From the NCBI GenBank assembly GCA_947172415.1, contig OX359190.1:8742001-8806000 (forward strand): a DNA stretch of 64,000 nt, written 5' to 3'. The notes below the pieces were generated by a model, which saw only the letters and a program-made list of their open reading frames with translations, did no database searches and had not been told where the DNA came from. Both the position numbers and the translations under genes were made by a program. The stretch comes from Chondrosia reniformis. Lineage: Eukaryota > Porifera > Demospongiae > Chondrillida > Chondrillidae. Positions 25,626-37,500 of the stretch are shown here, in pieces (the first letter of the stretch is position 1; each line of letters starts with the position of its first letter).

Positions 25626-27376
25626 TAGCTATATAGGTTGAAGAGGAGATGAAGCTACGTATACAAAGCAAAGTTAACTCTACATACGTATATATATATA
25701 TATATATATATATACGTATATATACCATTCCCATTGCCACTAATGTTTATTATAGTACAGAGTATACGTACAGCTGTAATACATATACTCTACTCTAATA
25801 TTATACGTATATATAAGTCTTAAGCTGCTTCTTAATCAACGGGATCAAATTGAACAACTCATTATACTTGTATTGCAATTTGTTACATGCTCGATTTCAT
25901 TTACAGTAGCCTCTCAATAAGTTCTATATGTATTCTATACAAAGATCCTGTCTAACTTATCAGCCACAACTGATTTAATGACTGCAAAACTGTTAGAAAC
26001 ATGTAGTCATATTGTATCAATTTAACTCATTTCAGCTAAGCCATATATAAGAAATATTAAAAATTTTCTACAAAAATAGTGAAGATGTAGGGATGGCATA
26101 AAAAGTAGAGAAACAAGAAAGGGATGTTACACAGTGAAGCATTAGCTATACATGAATCATACAACACCCTTGCTTGTAGGATTCATGTATAGCTAATGCT
26201 TCACTGTGTAACATCCCTTTCTTGTTTCTCTACTTTTTATGCCATCCCTACATTTTCACTATTTTTGTAGAAAATTTTTAATATTTCTAGTTTTTGTACT
26301 TTTTATGGAGCATGGGCTAGGAATTAGATTCGTACAATTAAAACCATTTAGTTCGCAATCTTCGACTGAATATGACGTCATTAAAATGGCGACTTTATTG
26401 AGGCCTTGACTCTAGGGTCATGAAAAACCGTCGTGCTCAATAATAGCGTTATCGCTCTCGCTTCTACAAAAGAATACAGCTCGGAAAATTTGCAGTAGTT
26501 TCGTTTAACAATTAGTCCAAAAGCTTATATAGTTTTTTAGTTATGGCTGACGAAGAAGAAGAAGAAGAAGAATATGAAGAAGACGAAAATGGGAATTTTT
26601 AAGGTTTATTATTTCGCCAGCGGGACATATTTGCTTGCTTTTAAGGTCTATTTAGAGTATGTATATTGTATATTTAGCTATACATAGCCTTGTTTTGTCG
26701 ATTTTCGGCCTATTTCGGGATTTCGCTCCTATACCGATGTACGGTATATTCAGTAAAAAAGTTAACGTTCTACGCCCGTTCAACGGCTACGAGTACGGGC
26801 GTAGAACGGCAACGAGTACGGGAGTAGAACGGCAATGAGTACGGGCGTAGAACGGCAATGAGTACGGGCGTAGAACGGCAATGAGTACGGGCGTAGAACG
26901 GCAACGAGTACGGGCGTAGAACGGCAATGAGTACGGGCGTAGAACGGCAATGAGTACGGGCGTAGAACGGCAATGAGTACGGGCGTAGAACGGCAATGAG
27001 TACGGGCGTAGAACGGCAACGAGTATGGGCGTATAGAACGGCTGCGGGTGCGGTAACGAGTGTACGTACGTACTATATGGTTACGGCTACAGTTACGGGC
27101 GTACTACGGCTACGGCTACGGGCGTACTACGGCTACGGCTACGGGCGTACTACGGCTACGGCTACGGGTGTACTACAGCTAGGGCTACGGGCGTGCGTGC
27201 GGGCGTAGAACGTTAACTTTTTTACTGAATATACCGTATGGGGAAAACGAAAAAAACCGTGTCATCCCTACATAGGGAGTACTACCGTACTCCCTGATAA
27301 TATAAATATTGCTGCAATATTTACCTGCAAAAGTAGTGCAAAAGAAAATGAGCAGGATCAGGAATCTTCCTTTCAT
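21130..27376 (-). CDS. Gene C: shortened paralogue of gene B
   Basis: Exons 27325-27376, 24020-24399, 23496-23586, 23248-23313, 22981-23046, 22708-22779, 22441-22506 and 21130-21491 form an open chain of 384 residues. Content: signal peptide (MKGRFLILLIFFCTTFA), one full module (the third of gene B), four copies of the 22-24-residue exon, and the first half of the fourth module. The last exon diverges after CRELDC and reads into an inserted R1 repeat (21125-21240), where it stops. The Ig domain, two modules and the FN3 domain of gene B are absent. Coding differences from gene B include in-frame indels only in the full module (380 bp in both), which argues against simple decay. It may still be a pseudogene with respect to its 3' end. 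Confidence 0.6.
22140..22335. mobile_element. Hairpin element in gene C (copy 2)
   Basis: Near-identical copy of the hairpin at 10885-11088, carried along in the segmental duplication. Confidence 0.75.
22441..23313 (-). repeat. Tandem amplification of a 22-residue exon
   Basis: Four units of about 265-275 bp each contain one exon: 23248-23313, 22981-23046, 22708-22779 and 22441-22506. Each runs from acceptor GATGTAG to donor GTAGGTATG, phase 1 at both ends. The peptide is ATMPISPTVSIDGSMFSEIT-like; the third copy in coding order has two extra residues. Gene B has a single copy (11189-11254). All copies are open. Confidence 0.8.
25580..25715. repeat. TA microsatellites
   Basis: Two pure (TA)n tracts near 25586-25622 and 25689-25713. 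A third lies at 14917-14942 in gene B. Confidence 0.9.
26051..26287. mobile_element. Hairpin MITE with 108-bp arms
   Basis: The arms 26051-26158 and 26180-26287 are nearly perfect inverted copies around a 21-bp loop. Both contain TAGGGATGGCAT or its complement. It is inserted in gene C intron 1 and absent from the gene B counterpart. Confidence 0.85.
26738..27240. mobile_element. Foldback element with internal minisatellite
   Basis: Inverted termini of about 40 bp (ACGGTATATTCAGTAAAAAA and its complement, continuing to AACGTTCTACGCCCG) flank an array of a 23-bp unit ACGGGCGTAGAACGGCAATG plus AGT (about 26775-27040). A second GC-rich array of GGCTACGGGCGTACTAC type follows (27085-27195). It is GC-rich in an AT-rich intron. 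Open frames through it on three frames are repeat translations, not genes. Confidence 0.75.
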
Positions 27377-27501
27377 GCTGAAATCAGTGAGGCTAACTGA
27401 AAATAACCTTAAACTGTATACTATTATGATACAACACCCCTCACACTATATTGTAATTCCACACTATAAGGAATGCAGATTATGAACAAGGAAATAAGGA
27501 A

Positions 27502-27732
27502 CACAGGATCAAATTACAGGTTTCAGATGGAATGAAACCTATTTGAAACTTCTTGAACGGCCAGGTTTCAAAGGGTGGACAAGTATGCACTAGGAGATTA
27601 ATTTCACAAGTTTCAAGTTTTTCCCAGATCCTTTTCCAAGTTTATCATGCTTTCATGTCTTTTGAAACCTGGCAGTTCCCAAGAGTTTCAAATAGGTTTC
27701 ATTCCATATGAAACCTGTAATTTGATCCTGTG
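27502..27732. mobile_element. MITE with CACAGGATCAAATTACAGG termini
   Basis: Inverted termini CACAGGATCAAATTACAGG and CCTGTAATTTGATCCTGTG, with similarity extending inward through TTTCAAATAGGTTTCATTCC on one side. It lies between gene C and NAF1. Confidence 0.75.
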
Positions 27733-28504
27733 GAATGAACAAGGAAATTATTAACCGTTTTAACACCTACATTGGACTCACTTAGTCTCGCCATCGCGGC
27801 GTTGAAGAAAGGGTTGCGGCCCCGGCTTATGCTACTATTTTGCCTACATAATAATATTGATGTTGGTTATAGTTTTCTGAGTTTTAGGTTTGACGTTTTT
27901 AAATGTGTTTCAGCCAATCCTTTGTCGAGAGATAAAGAATTGGTAGCTTGGTTACTCTAAAGAATTGCTACCCAGTGCTACTGATGAGGAGTGGTATTCT
28001 CTGAAAAGGCCTTATAGCACAGTGGTAAACTTGAGTTTTATGACGATTTTTACTACGAATGCAGATTACACCCAAAAAGTATACATCTCTAAACTAAATT
28101 TATAGTTCATATACCTATTAAGTAAGGATTCTTTAATATACATATACGTATATATATTTCACTTTTATAAATTTTAAAATTGTAACTTAAAGTAGTAACA
28201 TAAAGACTTAGATAATTTACTAAATTTATTCATGACTTAGTTCAAGTTTACTGAATTTAAGGAATTTTTATATTTTATTTACTATTCTGTATTGATATTA
28301 AAATGATAGTTTTTCTTAATCACATGCTAACCAGCAGTTAAATGTTAATATGTATCTGTAAAATGATTAAAGTCTAGAAGCAGAGGTTTGTAAATTGTAA
28401 ATTAGTGTACTAGAGTCGGGCACAACTAATAGAAAGAAAGAACTATATTATAAAAATCATCAAAAGCTATCATTGTAATCACTAAAGGAGTCCATGTGCA
28501 TAAC
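27733..28504. other. Intergenic region gene C to NAF1
   Basis: About 770 bp, AT-rich towards NAF1. A short plus-strand open stretch at 27772-27960 has no supporting splice or family evidence. Nothing else recognised. Confidence 0.5.
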
Positions 28505-31500
28505 TTATTGATTAGGCTTCTGATGGGCTTCTTGAAATGGGTAGATTCCTCCCATCAAAGGTGGGGGTGGTCTACTGGACACACCTCCAAAATAGGCCTA
28601 CAAAGTGGAAACACAGAATTTAGATGAAATAGAGTACCACATTTAGATAATAATAGTGGAAATAGAGAGTACCATCTATATATATAATTTAGTAGAGTTT
28701 GTGTGTTTGTTTGTTTGTTACCGCTATACTCCGTCGTTTGCCGCTGCGGAAATAGAGAGTACCATCTATATATATAATTTACCTGCATGCTTGGGTCTCT
28801 AGTGTACTGTGAGGGTGGGAGGGGCCCAGCAAGGTGTGGTGGGGGACCTGGCGGATATCCCATCCCATATCTTGGCTGCATTCCAGGATTCATATTAGGT
28901 GGCATTCCCATTTCCATTCCAAGATTAGCAGTCTAGAATGATTGGGGAAATAAAGATTACTCAAAAGTCAGTGAGTGGCTTAGGGGGAGGCACTCACTTG
29001 TGGGTGTGGCATGCCCATATTTGGAGGAGGAGGTTGCCCCATCATAGCTTGATATGGGTGACCCAAGTTCTGATGTTGGTGACGATGTTTGTTCTGCTTC
29101 TTATGTTTATGAGCTTCTAAAACATATCATTTGAAAGAGAACAGACAACTCAAAATTGCAACTCCTATTATAGATTCTTAATCACAACTCCTTATCATTG
29201 TGAAATCAGGCGTAGTTGGTTAAGGATAACACAAAAGACCAAGAGGGTAGGATTCCCAGAAACAGCTGTCAGCCCAGTAGAGAAGAAGTAGAAGGAGAAG
29301 ACTCTTGTATCCTTGTCCAAAGCTCTACTAGGCTCTTAGTTCCCTATAGGCCTTTTACTCTAGAATGGTATGTAGCATGTTGAAAAATAGTGTGTTAGAT
29401 TACTCCAGGGTACACCACTTATGACTGTAGTATTCTATAAATTGCTCAGAAATAGAACTGAGTGAGGTTATATCATAGAGTACGGTAGTACTCTATAAGT
29501 AGGGATGGCCGAAAAAAAACATGGCCGCCCTATTCAATGTATTATCAATTAACACCTCATAAATCAACAACGTTCAGATTTTCGGTTGCATTTGTGTGTT
29601 TGCATGCTTTTCTAAACGCCAAAACATGTTACGATGCTCTACAACCTTCGCAAGGTGGTTAAACCGAAATAGGCCAAATTCTGCAATTCCTCATTTTTTC
29701 TTCTTCTTCTTCTTCTTCTTCTTTTTTCAAATGAACTAGCGCTAACATGCGAACTTACGCAGGTACATACAAATACTAAATCGTCATGAATGTTTCCGAA
29801 CTAGGGAATAGGCTACCCTAGATTTCAACGCGCTCCAACCGAAGCGTGTTACTTTTGAAAGTGCCCAATTTAGGGCCTCTTTGAACGCCATTTTTTAATT
29901 AAGTTTCAAATTCTCTGTATATAAAATAAGTAACCCGAATGAGTAATATTTGTGGTACTGCCGTTACCCGCGATCGAATTTCTTAGTCGCTTTGCAGGGC
30001 CTATATACAGTCGTATTCTTAACGATTATGGACCCTTTAATATCCTAAACTGAATGTTAAAGAACGGTAGAAAACATCTTATCAAATTTGGGATCTTTTC
30101 GGACGCCATTTTTTAATTTAGAGCTCTCTATTATATCGTCTATTCTGCTACTTTATTTCGAGTTTTCGCCAAGAAAACTTTTAAAACAAATATTAACAAG
30201 AAAAAAGGAGCAATACAAGTTAAATAAAAACATTCAAAAATGAAGTTAAAAGTAGGGATGGCACTATAACAGTGATTGGCACATCTAGAAAAAGTAACGA
30301 AACAAGAAAGTGATCATATGGTAAGGCTAACATTGCAGAAGTGGCATACTGAAACTTAACTATACACATCACTTCTATGTTTGGGCGCATCGATCCCTAC
30401 TTCTAGTATATCCATGATGCGCCCAAACATAGAAGTGATGTGTATAGTTAAGTTTCAGTATGCCACTTCTGCAATGTTAGCCTTACCATATGATCACTTT
30501 CTTGTTTCGTTACTTTTTCTAGATGTGCCAATCACTGTTATAGTGCCATCCCTACTTTTAACTTCATTTTTGAATGTTTTTATTTAACTTGTTATCTCTT
30601 CATGTGATTGTCAAACTGTCCTAATAAAATCATTAAAGTACTACTAATGTCAGTTAATATCATACAGACTCCTCTCCATCCATCCATATACGTACGTATG
30701 CACAATTTATGTATAAAGAATCAAATCCTTTCCATACAACAGTACAATGCAATGGCAAGGATGTACAGTCTTACAATCAAAAACATACTATTCAATTTCA
30801 ACTTAAGACTTTTTAAGGATATCATCTGAATATATTGAGAATGTCATAATTTAAACATACTTTTTCTGCTTGATTTGCTGCTCTGATCTGGTAGGCCTTC
30901 TGGTTCTACATCTCCTGGTATTCCTCTTCTTTTGGCTTGCTGTTTCCTGTTGGCTGCCCTCTCCACCTCATCATCACTGTAGTCTAGACACTGGGGCGGG
31001 GGCTCGAGGTCATGCTCCCAGGAGGCATCTGAACCCTTCACGCTACAAATGAGTAGAAAGGGCTATGAAATTAAACAAAACTACTATTAATAGTGGATTT
31101 GTTTGGTATACAATTGACATTAGTAGAGTGTGTAATACATCTAACACACAAGGACCCAACAAGAAGCCAAGGACTCACAAAAGACCAACAAGAAGACAAA
31201 GATTCCCTGGGTCACTGATGAAGGGTGGAATTCCTAGAAATAGCTGTCTGGCCCAGTGGAGGAAGAAAGAGAAGAAACCCAACAATATCCTCATCCAAGG
31301 CTCTTTAGGTTAGCTCCAAGGAACTAGTCTAAGAAATTTCTAAGTCCATCCTTTTTATGCTTCCTTAGCTTCATAGGCATATTGTTAGAATATGGTGATT
31401 TAGATTGTTCATAGATATACAGATTGATATTGATATTGATCATCTTTCAACTTTTGGAGCATTCCTGAAGAAGATCCATACGGTAGGTTAAAACATCCAA

Positions 31501-34500
31501 GACTGAAATACAAAAAATATCAAACGGTATCTCTAGATCTTAAGAGACAACCATCTAAAAGATGATCTTGATGCAGCAAGAAGAAACTCTCTATGTACGT
31601 AATATACGTAAAGAAGCAAAATGTGATTACAAGGAAGGTATGTAATCTTAGATTTCACTAGTACACAATAATAAGAACAACAGGCACTGTGTGGTACAAT
31701 GTAAACAAAATTGGGAATGGAATCTTACACCTACAAAGGTGCAATTCCATCTCAATCAAAGAGATGAGACAGACTGGTCACATTCTTAATGAGTGAGAGA
31801 TAACCAAACCACAACCAAAGGCATATTGGTATATGTGTAACACTTAAAGACTCAAGAGTATATGATTAGACGTAATCTACAGTACTGATTGAGATACTCC
31901 AGACTTCAAGGCGCTGATAACGCATTACTCAATCACAATTTCTGTCCGACTTATGTAAATAAGGTTTTACTGAGATTCAATTATATCTGGAACATTCTGG
32001 CTAAACCTAATCAATTATTACACTGAATTCAAGCATCATATAATCTTAATATTTTGATGGAAATGATATTTGGCAGTATACTTGATTGTGTGATTCGGAA
32101 GGTTACATTTTTGGCTACTAATATGTATAATAGTGACAACATTAGATAGTATATACATATATCCTCGCAATTTGATGGTTCCTAAATTAGTCATAAAGTC
32201 TCCAAACAGCTAAGCCACCAAAGTAAACCAATATTCTGAAAAATAATATCAGGGAATACAGATACTGTAAATTGCAAGTATTATACACACAAGTACACAC
32301 AATTTAGGACTAGCCAGAGAAAAATACATTCTGCAAGTAAACAATAATATACAACTTCATTCCAAAACTGGTTTATTGATATTCATATCTATGCATTTAA
32401 TTTTAATGTCAGTGATTTTGGCCTATGTATGTGTATAAGGGTTTTAGTGAAGAAGAACACAGACTATCTGGCAAGTTGGTTGAAACTGTGCTAACCATGT
32501 CCTCAGGAAATGGTACACTTTAGATTATATATTCACAAGTGGCTAATTGAAAAGGCTTGGAAAGGATATTCCTTAAAACTTTGAACTCCTCATCAGCAAG
32601 TCAAATGCATAGTATTACCACCTGAAGCCCAAGAGAGATCTTCACACACCCAACATCTCCAATTGGTAATACTCTAGTGTATACACACTAGTATTTGTAT
32701 CACTTACTTGGCTTACCATTCATATCATGTGCTGCCATGGTAACCATTTTATTTAAAATGGATATCATCACTTCAAAAAAAATGTAAAATTAGCCATAAT
32801 GTTTGAGGTATGTAGTCATTCATCAAAGTATGTGATATGACAGTTGGACATTAAAGGCAATTTTTGAAAATTAATGGGATCTGCCACACACCCCTGATTA
32901 TGCAATAGGAAATAAGTTGCAGTCCATAAAAGATTTAGAAAGCCACACTTAGGATAATTACAACTGACTCTTGTACGGAAAAAGGGAACTTCAAGATAAA
33001 GAGCCAATTCTTAAAACTAGGATGTCGTCATCATTGGTCTCTCCTACTGTCTGGTTCTGATAAGAGAACTGCTGTTCCACCCATTAGCTCATTGTGCTAT
33101 GAATTATGACAAGTGGTCTTTGCCAATTCACAGGAATTAAGCAGTTTCCATTGATTCCGATACAGACTTAGCATAACTGGAGTTAGCCATTCCCGATTAT
33201 TCCCGATATCCAGATTGAGCAAGCAACATTGTAAGGTACTGCCCAATCATAAATTGACTGAAAATCTACGTACTTTTGGTTTTGCGTAACTTATAATGTA
33301 CAATTAAAACATTGACTGAAAAAAGGTCTATTGTGATCACATTTCAATATAGCAGAGAGCCATGTCAAGAGCAGCTGCCATCACTACCTCACAACAGTCT
33401 ATTTATACACATGCTCAAGTATGGTAGCCATGTTTCACAATACTACAGCAACAGCAGACATACACAGTACACCGTCACCAAGATACATTTCAATCATTGA
33501 CTGATGATTTTTTTCTAACAGCAGAGTTTTTCAACATGGGACTGTAAAATATTTGCATACTTTGGAGACTAAATTGTGACACAAACTGTTATGATAAAAA
33601 TCTACCAATTAAAGACCAGTGTAATTAATTAATAAAGTAATAATCACATTGATAGCAGAGAAAATCATACTAGAGCAAATTACCAAAGAAGATTTATGAC
33701 GTAAATCTTAATTAAAGTATGCTAGATTGACCATTCATCCACTACAGTTGTTTTAAGAGGTGTATTAACACAAATACAATAAAAATAAAAATAAGCTTTT
33801 CAACTCACACTGTACACATTTTTGACAGTTGGTGAAAAGGTCTTAACATGCGTGGCTAAGGATTTATCAAATTAATTTCATCTTAAAAGTACTGTACAGT
33901 GATTATATAATTTCATAAACATGCATGTACGTACATACGTAAGTTATGGAATAAGTTATTTCATCATTGTTAAAATTCATGTTAGAATTATCTAGCTGAC
34001 CATATGGATAATTAAGGCTTCAATCACCCTTAATAGCTAAAGGTCTTGATGCTGCTTCATTGTCGTATGGGTACAGGGGTTCATTTTTAAATTTTAAACT
34101 CATTTCTAGTGCATTCCAAGGTTAATTAGATGCTGATAAGTTATGTATTTATATTATGAATAGTTACTATTTGTATATATCTATTCAGCTAACCCAGATC
34201 CCAAGGGGAGAGATTAGGTCAAGGGGACAAATGCCCCCCTCTTTAATAAAGAATTTAGAGCCCTGATAATTAGAGTCAACAGTTATACTGAGCTTTGAAT
34301 ACAAGTCATACTTATGAAATTTAGTTCTCTCAATCGATTCCTACTTCCTTAGTGTCTGTGTCACTGAATATATGTAAGACTTGGTGTCTCCATTCTAATA
34401 AAGTGAAACCACTGACTTTACACAGTAATAAATATTATACAATTCTCATGCATACATTCATATATAGTTCTATTTCAAAGCAGGCAGGGATCTAACACAA

Positions 34501-37500
34501 AACTTGTTCAAGAACACAGAATCCCTCTAAAACTGCAAATTCAGATTACACTATGGCATCTGGCAGGTGATATCAAACTACATCAACCGGTCCAACCTTC
34601 AAGTATAAAGAATTAAGGAGGATACTTTCACAACTACTGAAACCTCTCTACAACATCAACAAGTTAGGAGTTGTCATTGTACAGTGACAGACTTTATGTA
34701 AACAAAGGAAGACCGTGTGGTTGTGTGTAAAAGGAAGCAATAACTATAAATAGAATCCATCTTTCTGAAACACCCACCACCACCCAGATATTTAATACAG
34801 GTATTATTTATATAGAGAGGAATTACATAATAATACATATTAATTGTACATATCTACAAACATTATAAATACAAAATACAAGACTCCATATTGTATTATG
34901 GTAACATATTCATATACTATTGTGTATGTACCTTTTAAAAGTGTACCTTTAATATACAAGCTTATTATATGTTTTCTGTGTCATAAAGTAATTTATACAT
35001 ACATACATATATATAAAGAACAAATATATATGGTGATATATTTAAATACTGTATAACCTTTAAAATTATACCTAAATACAATACAGCCCTCAAATATGCT
35101 TATTATATGTATTCTGTGTCTTATAATATAATTTATACATAAACGTACATAATATAAAAGCAAACTGATTAATGCAAGATTATAGTATTATATTGTAATA
35201 TTGTACAGATGATAATGGTAATCTGGGGGTACTAAAATCCATATAAAACAGTCTGCTCCAACAGAACTAGGCAGCTACAGAAGGTATAAAAAGGCAACAG
35301 CGAACAGTTACTGCAGCAATACCAACCGTCCAAGGATGGATAAAGAAATACTAGTAGAAAGGAGAGACCAGGGACAAAGGCTCTGTCTCACGACAACCTT
35401 TCTCTTTGCCTTCTGTGCAGTCACATTGACCATAGCCCTAATGGAAGGAGCTGGCCTCATCTTAGTATGGAACTACTCACAGGGACTGGGAGGCAGGATT
35501 GATACTCTTCATGATCAGTTCATAAATGTAGCTGTCGACAACTCTGACGGAAAGAGTGGTTCAGTGGAAAAGAGATCTTATCCATATCGACCCACTTATC
35601 CGCCTACACCGAAATGTAAATGCCCTCCGGGTCGACCTGGTCCTGCAGGACCACCAGGTAAGGTAGCGCAAACTGGTCATACTGCTATAGCTGTAAGATA
35701 TGGACTTACTCTGCTGTCTACACCAATTGCACTTACTAAAATGCTCCCAATATATTCAGAAATATATTTCGTCTGCAGAATGATGAATTGAATGTAATTA
35801 AAATTTCACATAGCTAATTCTTCCTATTGCATCAGGTCCTGCTGGTAGATATGTAGCTGGTCCTCCTGGTGAAAAGGGGGACAGAGGTCCATATGGTTAT
35901 GGTAAACCAGGTCCACCGGGTCCACCTGGTCCACCTGGAGATGATGGAGAACCAGGTGAGCCTGGCAAGCCAGGAATTCCTGGAGATGATGGAGATCCTG
36001 GTCCTCCAGGTCAACCAGGAAAAAGCATAAAGGGCCCACCTGGTAAACCTGGTCCACCAGGTCCACCTGGCCCATACGGACCACCCGGTCCACAGGGAGA
36101 GAAGGGGGATAAGGGATGGCCAGGTCCCAAAGGAAAACCAGGTCCACCTGGTCAAGACGGAGGCCCAGGGCCAAAGGGAGATTATGGATATCCTGGTAAA
36201 CCAGGTCCACCTGGCCAAGACGGACCACCCGGTCCACAGGGAGAGAAGGGGGATAAGGGATGGCCAGGTCCCAAAGGAAAACCAGGTAAGGAAAGGATGT
36301 AATTCAACTGCAGAATATCCGTCTTAATACATACCATTTTAATAATTCTCCTAATAAAGTACCTTATATTCTAACTATTAATACTCTATAGGTCCACCCG
36401 GTCCAGAAGGTCCAGAAGGTCCATATGGTCCACCTGGTCCAAAAGGCCCACCTGGTCCACCCGGCCCAAAGGGACCACCAGGGCACTACTACCCAGCCAC
36501 CACACGTCCACCCACCTACCCTACCTCACAAGGCCATTGCAGGTGCAGAGATGGAAGTTATTCAAAATACTGTTGCAGAGGTTAAAGTTACAAGGTTGAA
36601 TGAAAATGATTAAAAAGGGACATCTACATTTTATAAATATAGGCCTCCAGGAAATAACAATGGTTTATTTTTTCATGTAAACATATCAACTTTAATTTTT
36701 CATATAAGAAACGTAGGGAGAAGTGCAATTGTTTAATTATTAAACAGTCGAGAATGACTGAAAATGAAAAAGCTACATACCTTATGAGGAGTGTTATGAG
36801 CAAAAGATAGAACCCATGTTGATGGGACTTTGGTTTTAAGATTAGCTATAGTACCCTATTTTCATATTAAATTCTATACACTGTAACTTACTTCTGGATT
36901 TGGTCTATGAACACAAATTGCGTATAATCTTTGTGGTTGGAGGCATAGAACACTTGAGTGCCAACTGATAAATCCTGAGCTTCTGGGTCAGTTGATACTC
37001 TGACAGAGTAATATGGGAGTTTAACTGGACCAAAGACTTCATATATCTACATGCGAGCAATAAGGCATGACCATCGGATAAATACACTATGACAGGTAGG
37101 ATATAGTCTATAATAAGGTATCAGTTAATCAAAAATGGGAATTGTCTTCTGTCTAATATGGAAATAAGTGACTAGAGGAGTTAATGAGGAACTCCTTTGA
37201 TCAATCATATGGTCCCTATAGGCCTTAATTCTAAAGCAGATGTAACATGTAATAAAAATGGTGTGCTAGATTATCCAAGGTTTGGGACTGGGTTATACAG
37301 AACACAATGTGCATGTGTTTCATTCAATTTACAATTCCAACTGCTTTCCTATCAGCATTCCATAACACAGTCTCAGAATTGAGAGCTCTTGATTCCCTTA
37401 GTCCTTCTACAACCACTGCAAGTAAGAGACAAAGAGCATCAAAATACTCCTAAAAGTGAGTGAAATCTCAACAACAGTTTCATACAAACCTAGCTCGTCC

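Larger units (their letters stand above)
24570..27420. repeat. Segmental duplication, gene C side, part 2
   Basis: Counterpart of 15260-16600. It contains an extra local duplication (25300-25560 again at 25832-26045) and mobile-element insertions from 26046 to about 27296, after which similarity resumes at the signal-peptide exon. Confidence 0.8.

Noticed and set aside
26770..27019. Overlapping minus-strand frames of 67-79 residues
   Set aside because: Translations of the 23-bp minisatellite in three frames; no coding evidence.
35824..36237. Two long minus-strand frames opposite the collagen
   Set aside because: Antisense shadows of the Gly-X-Y repeat; the plus strand has the collagen with spliced phase-1 Gly codons.
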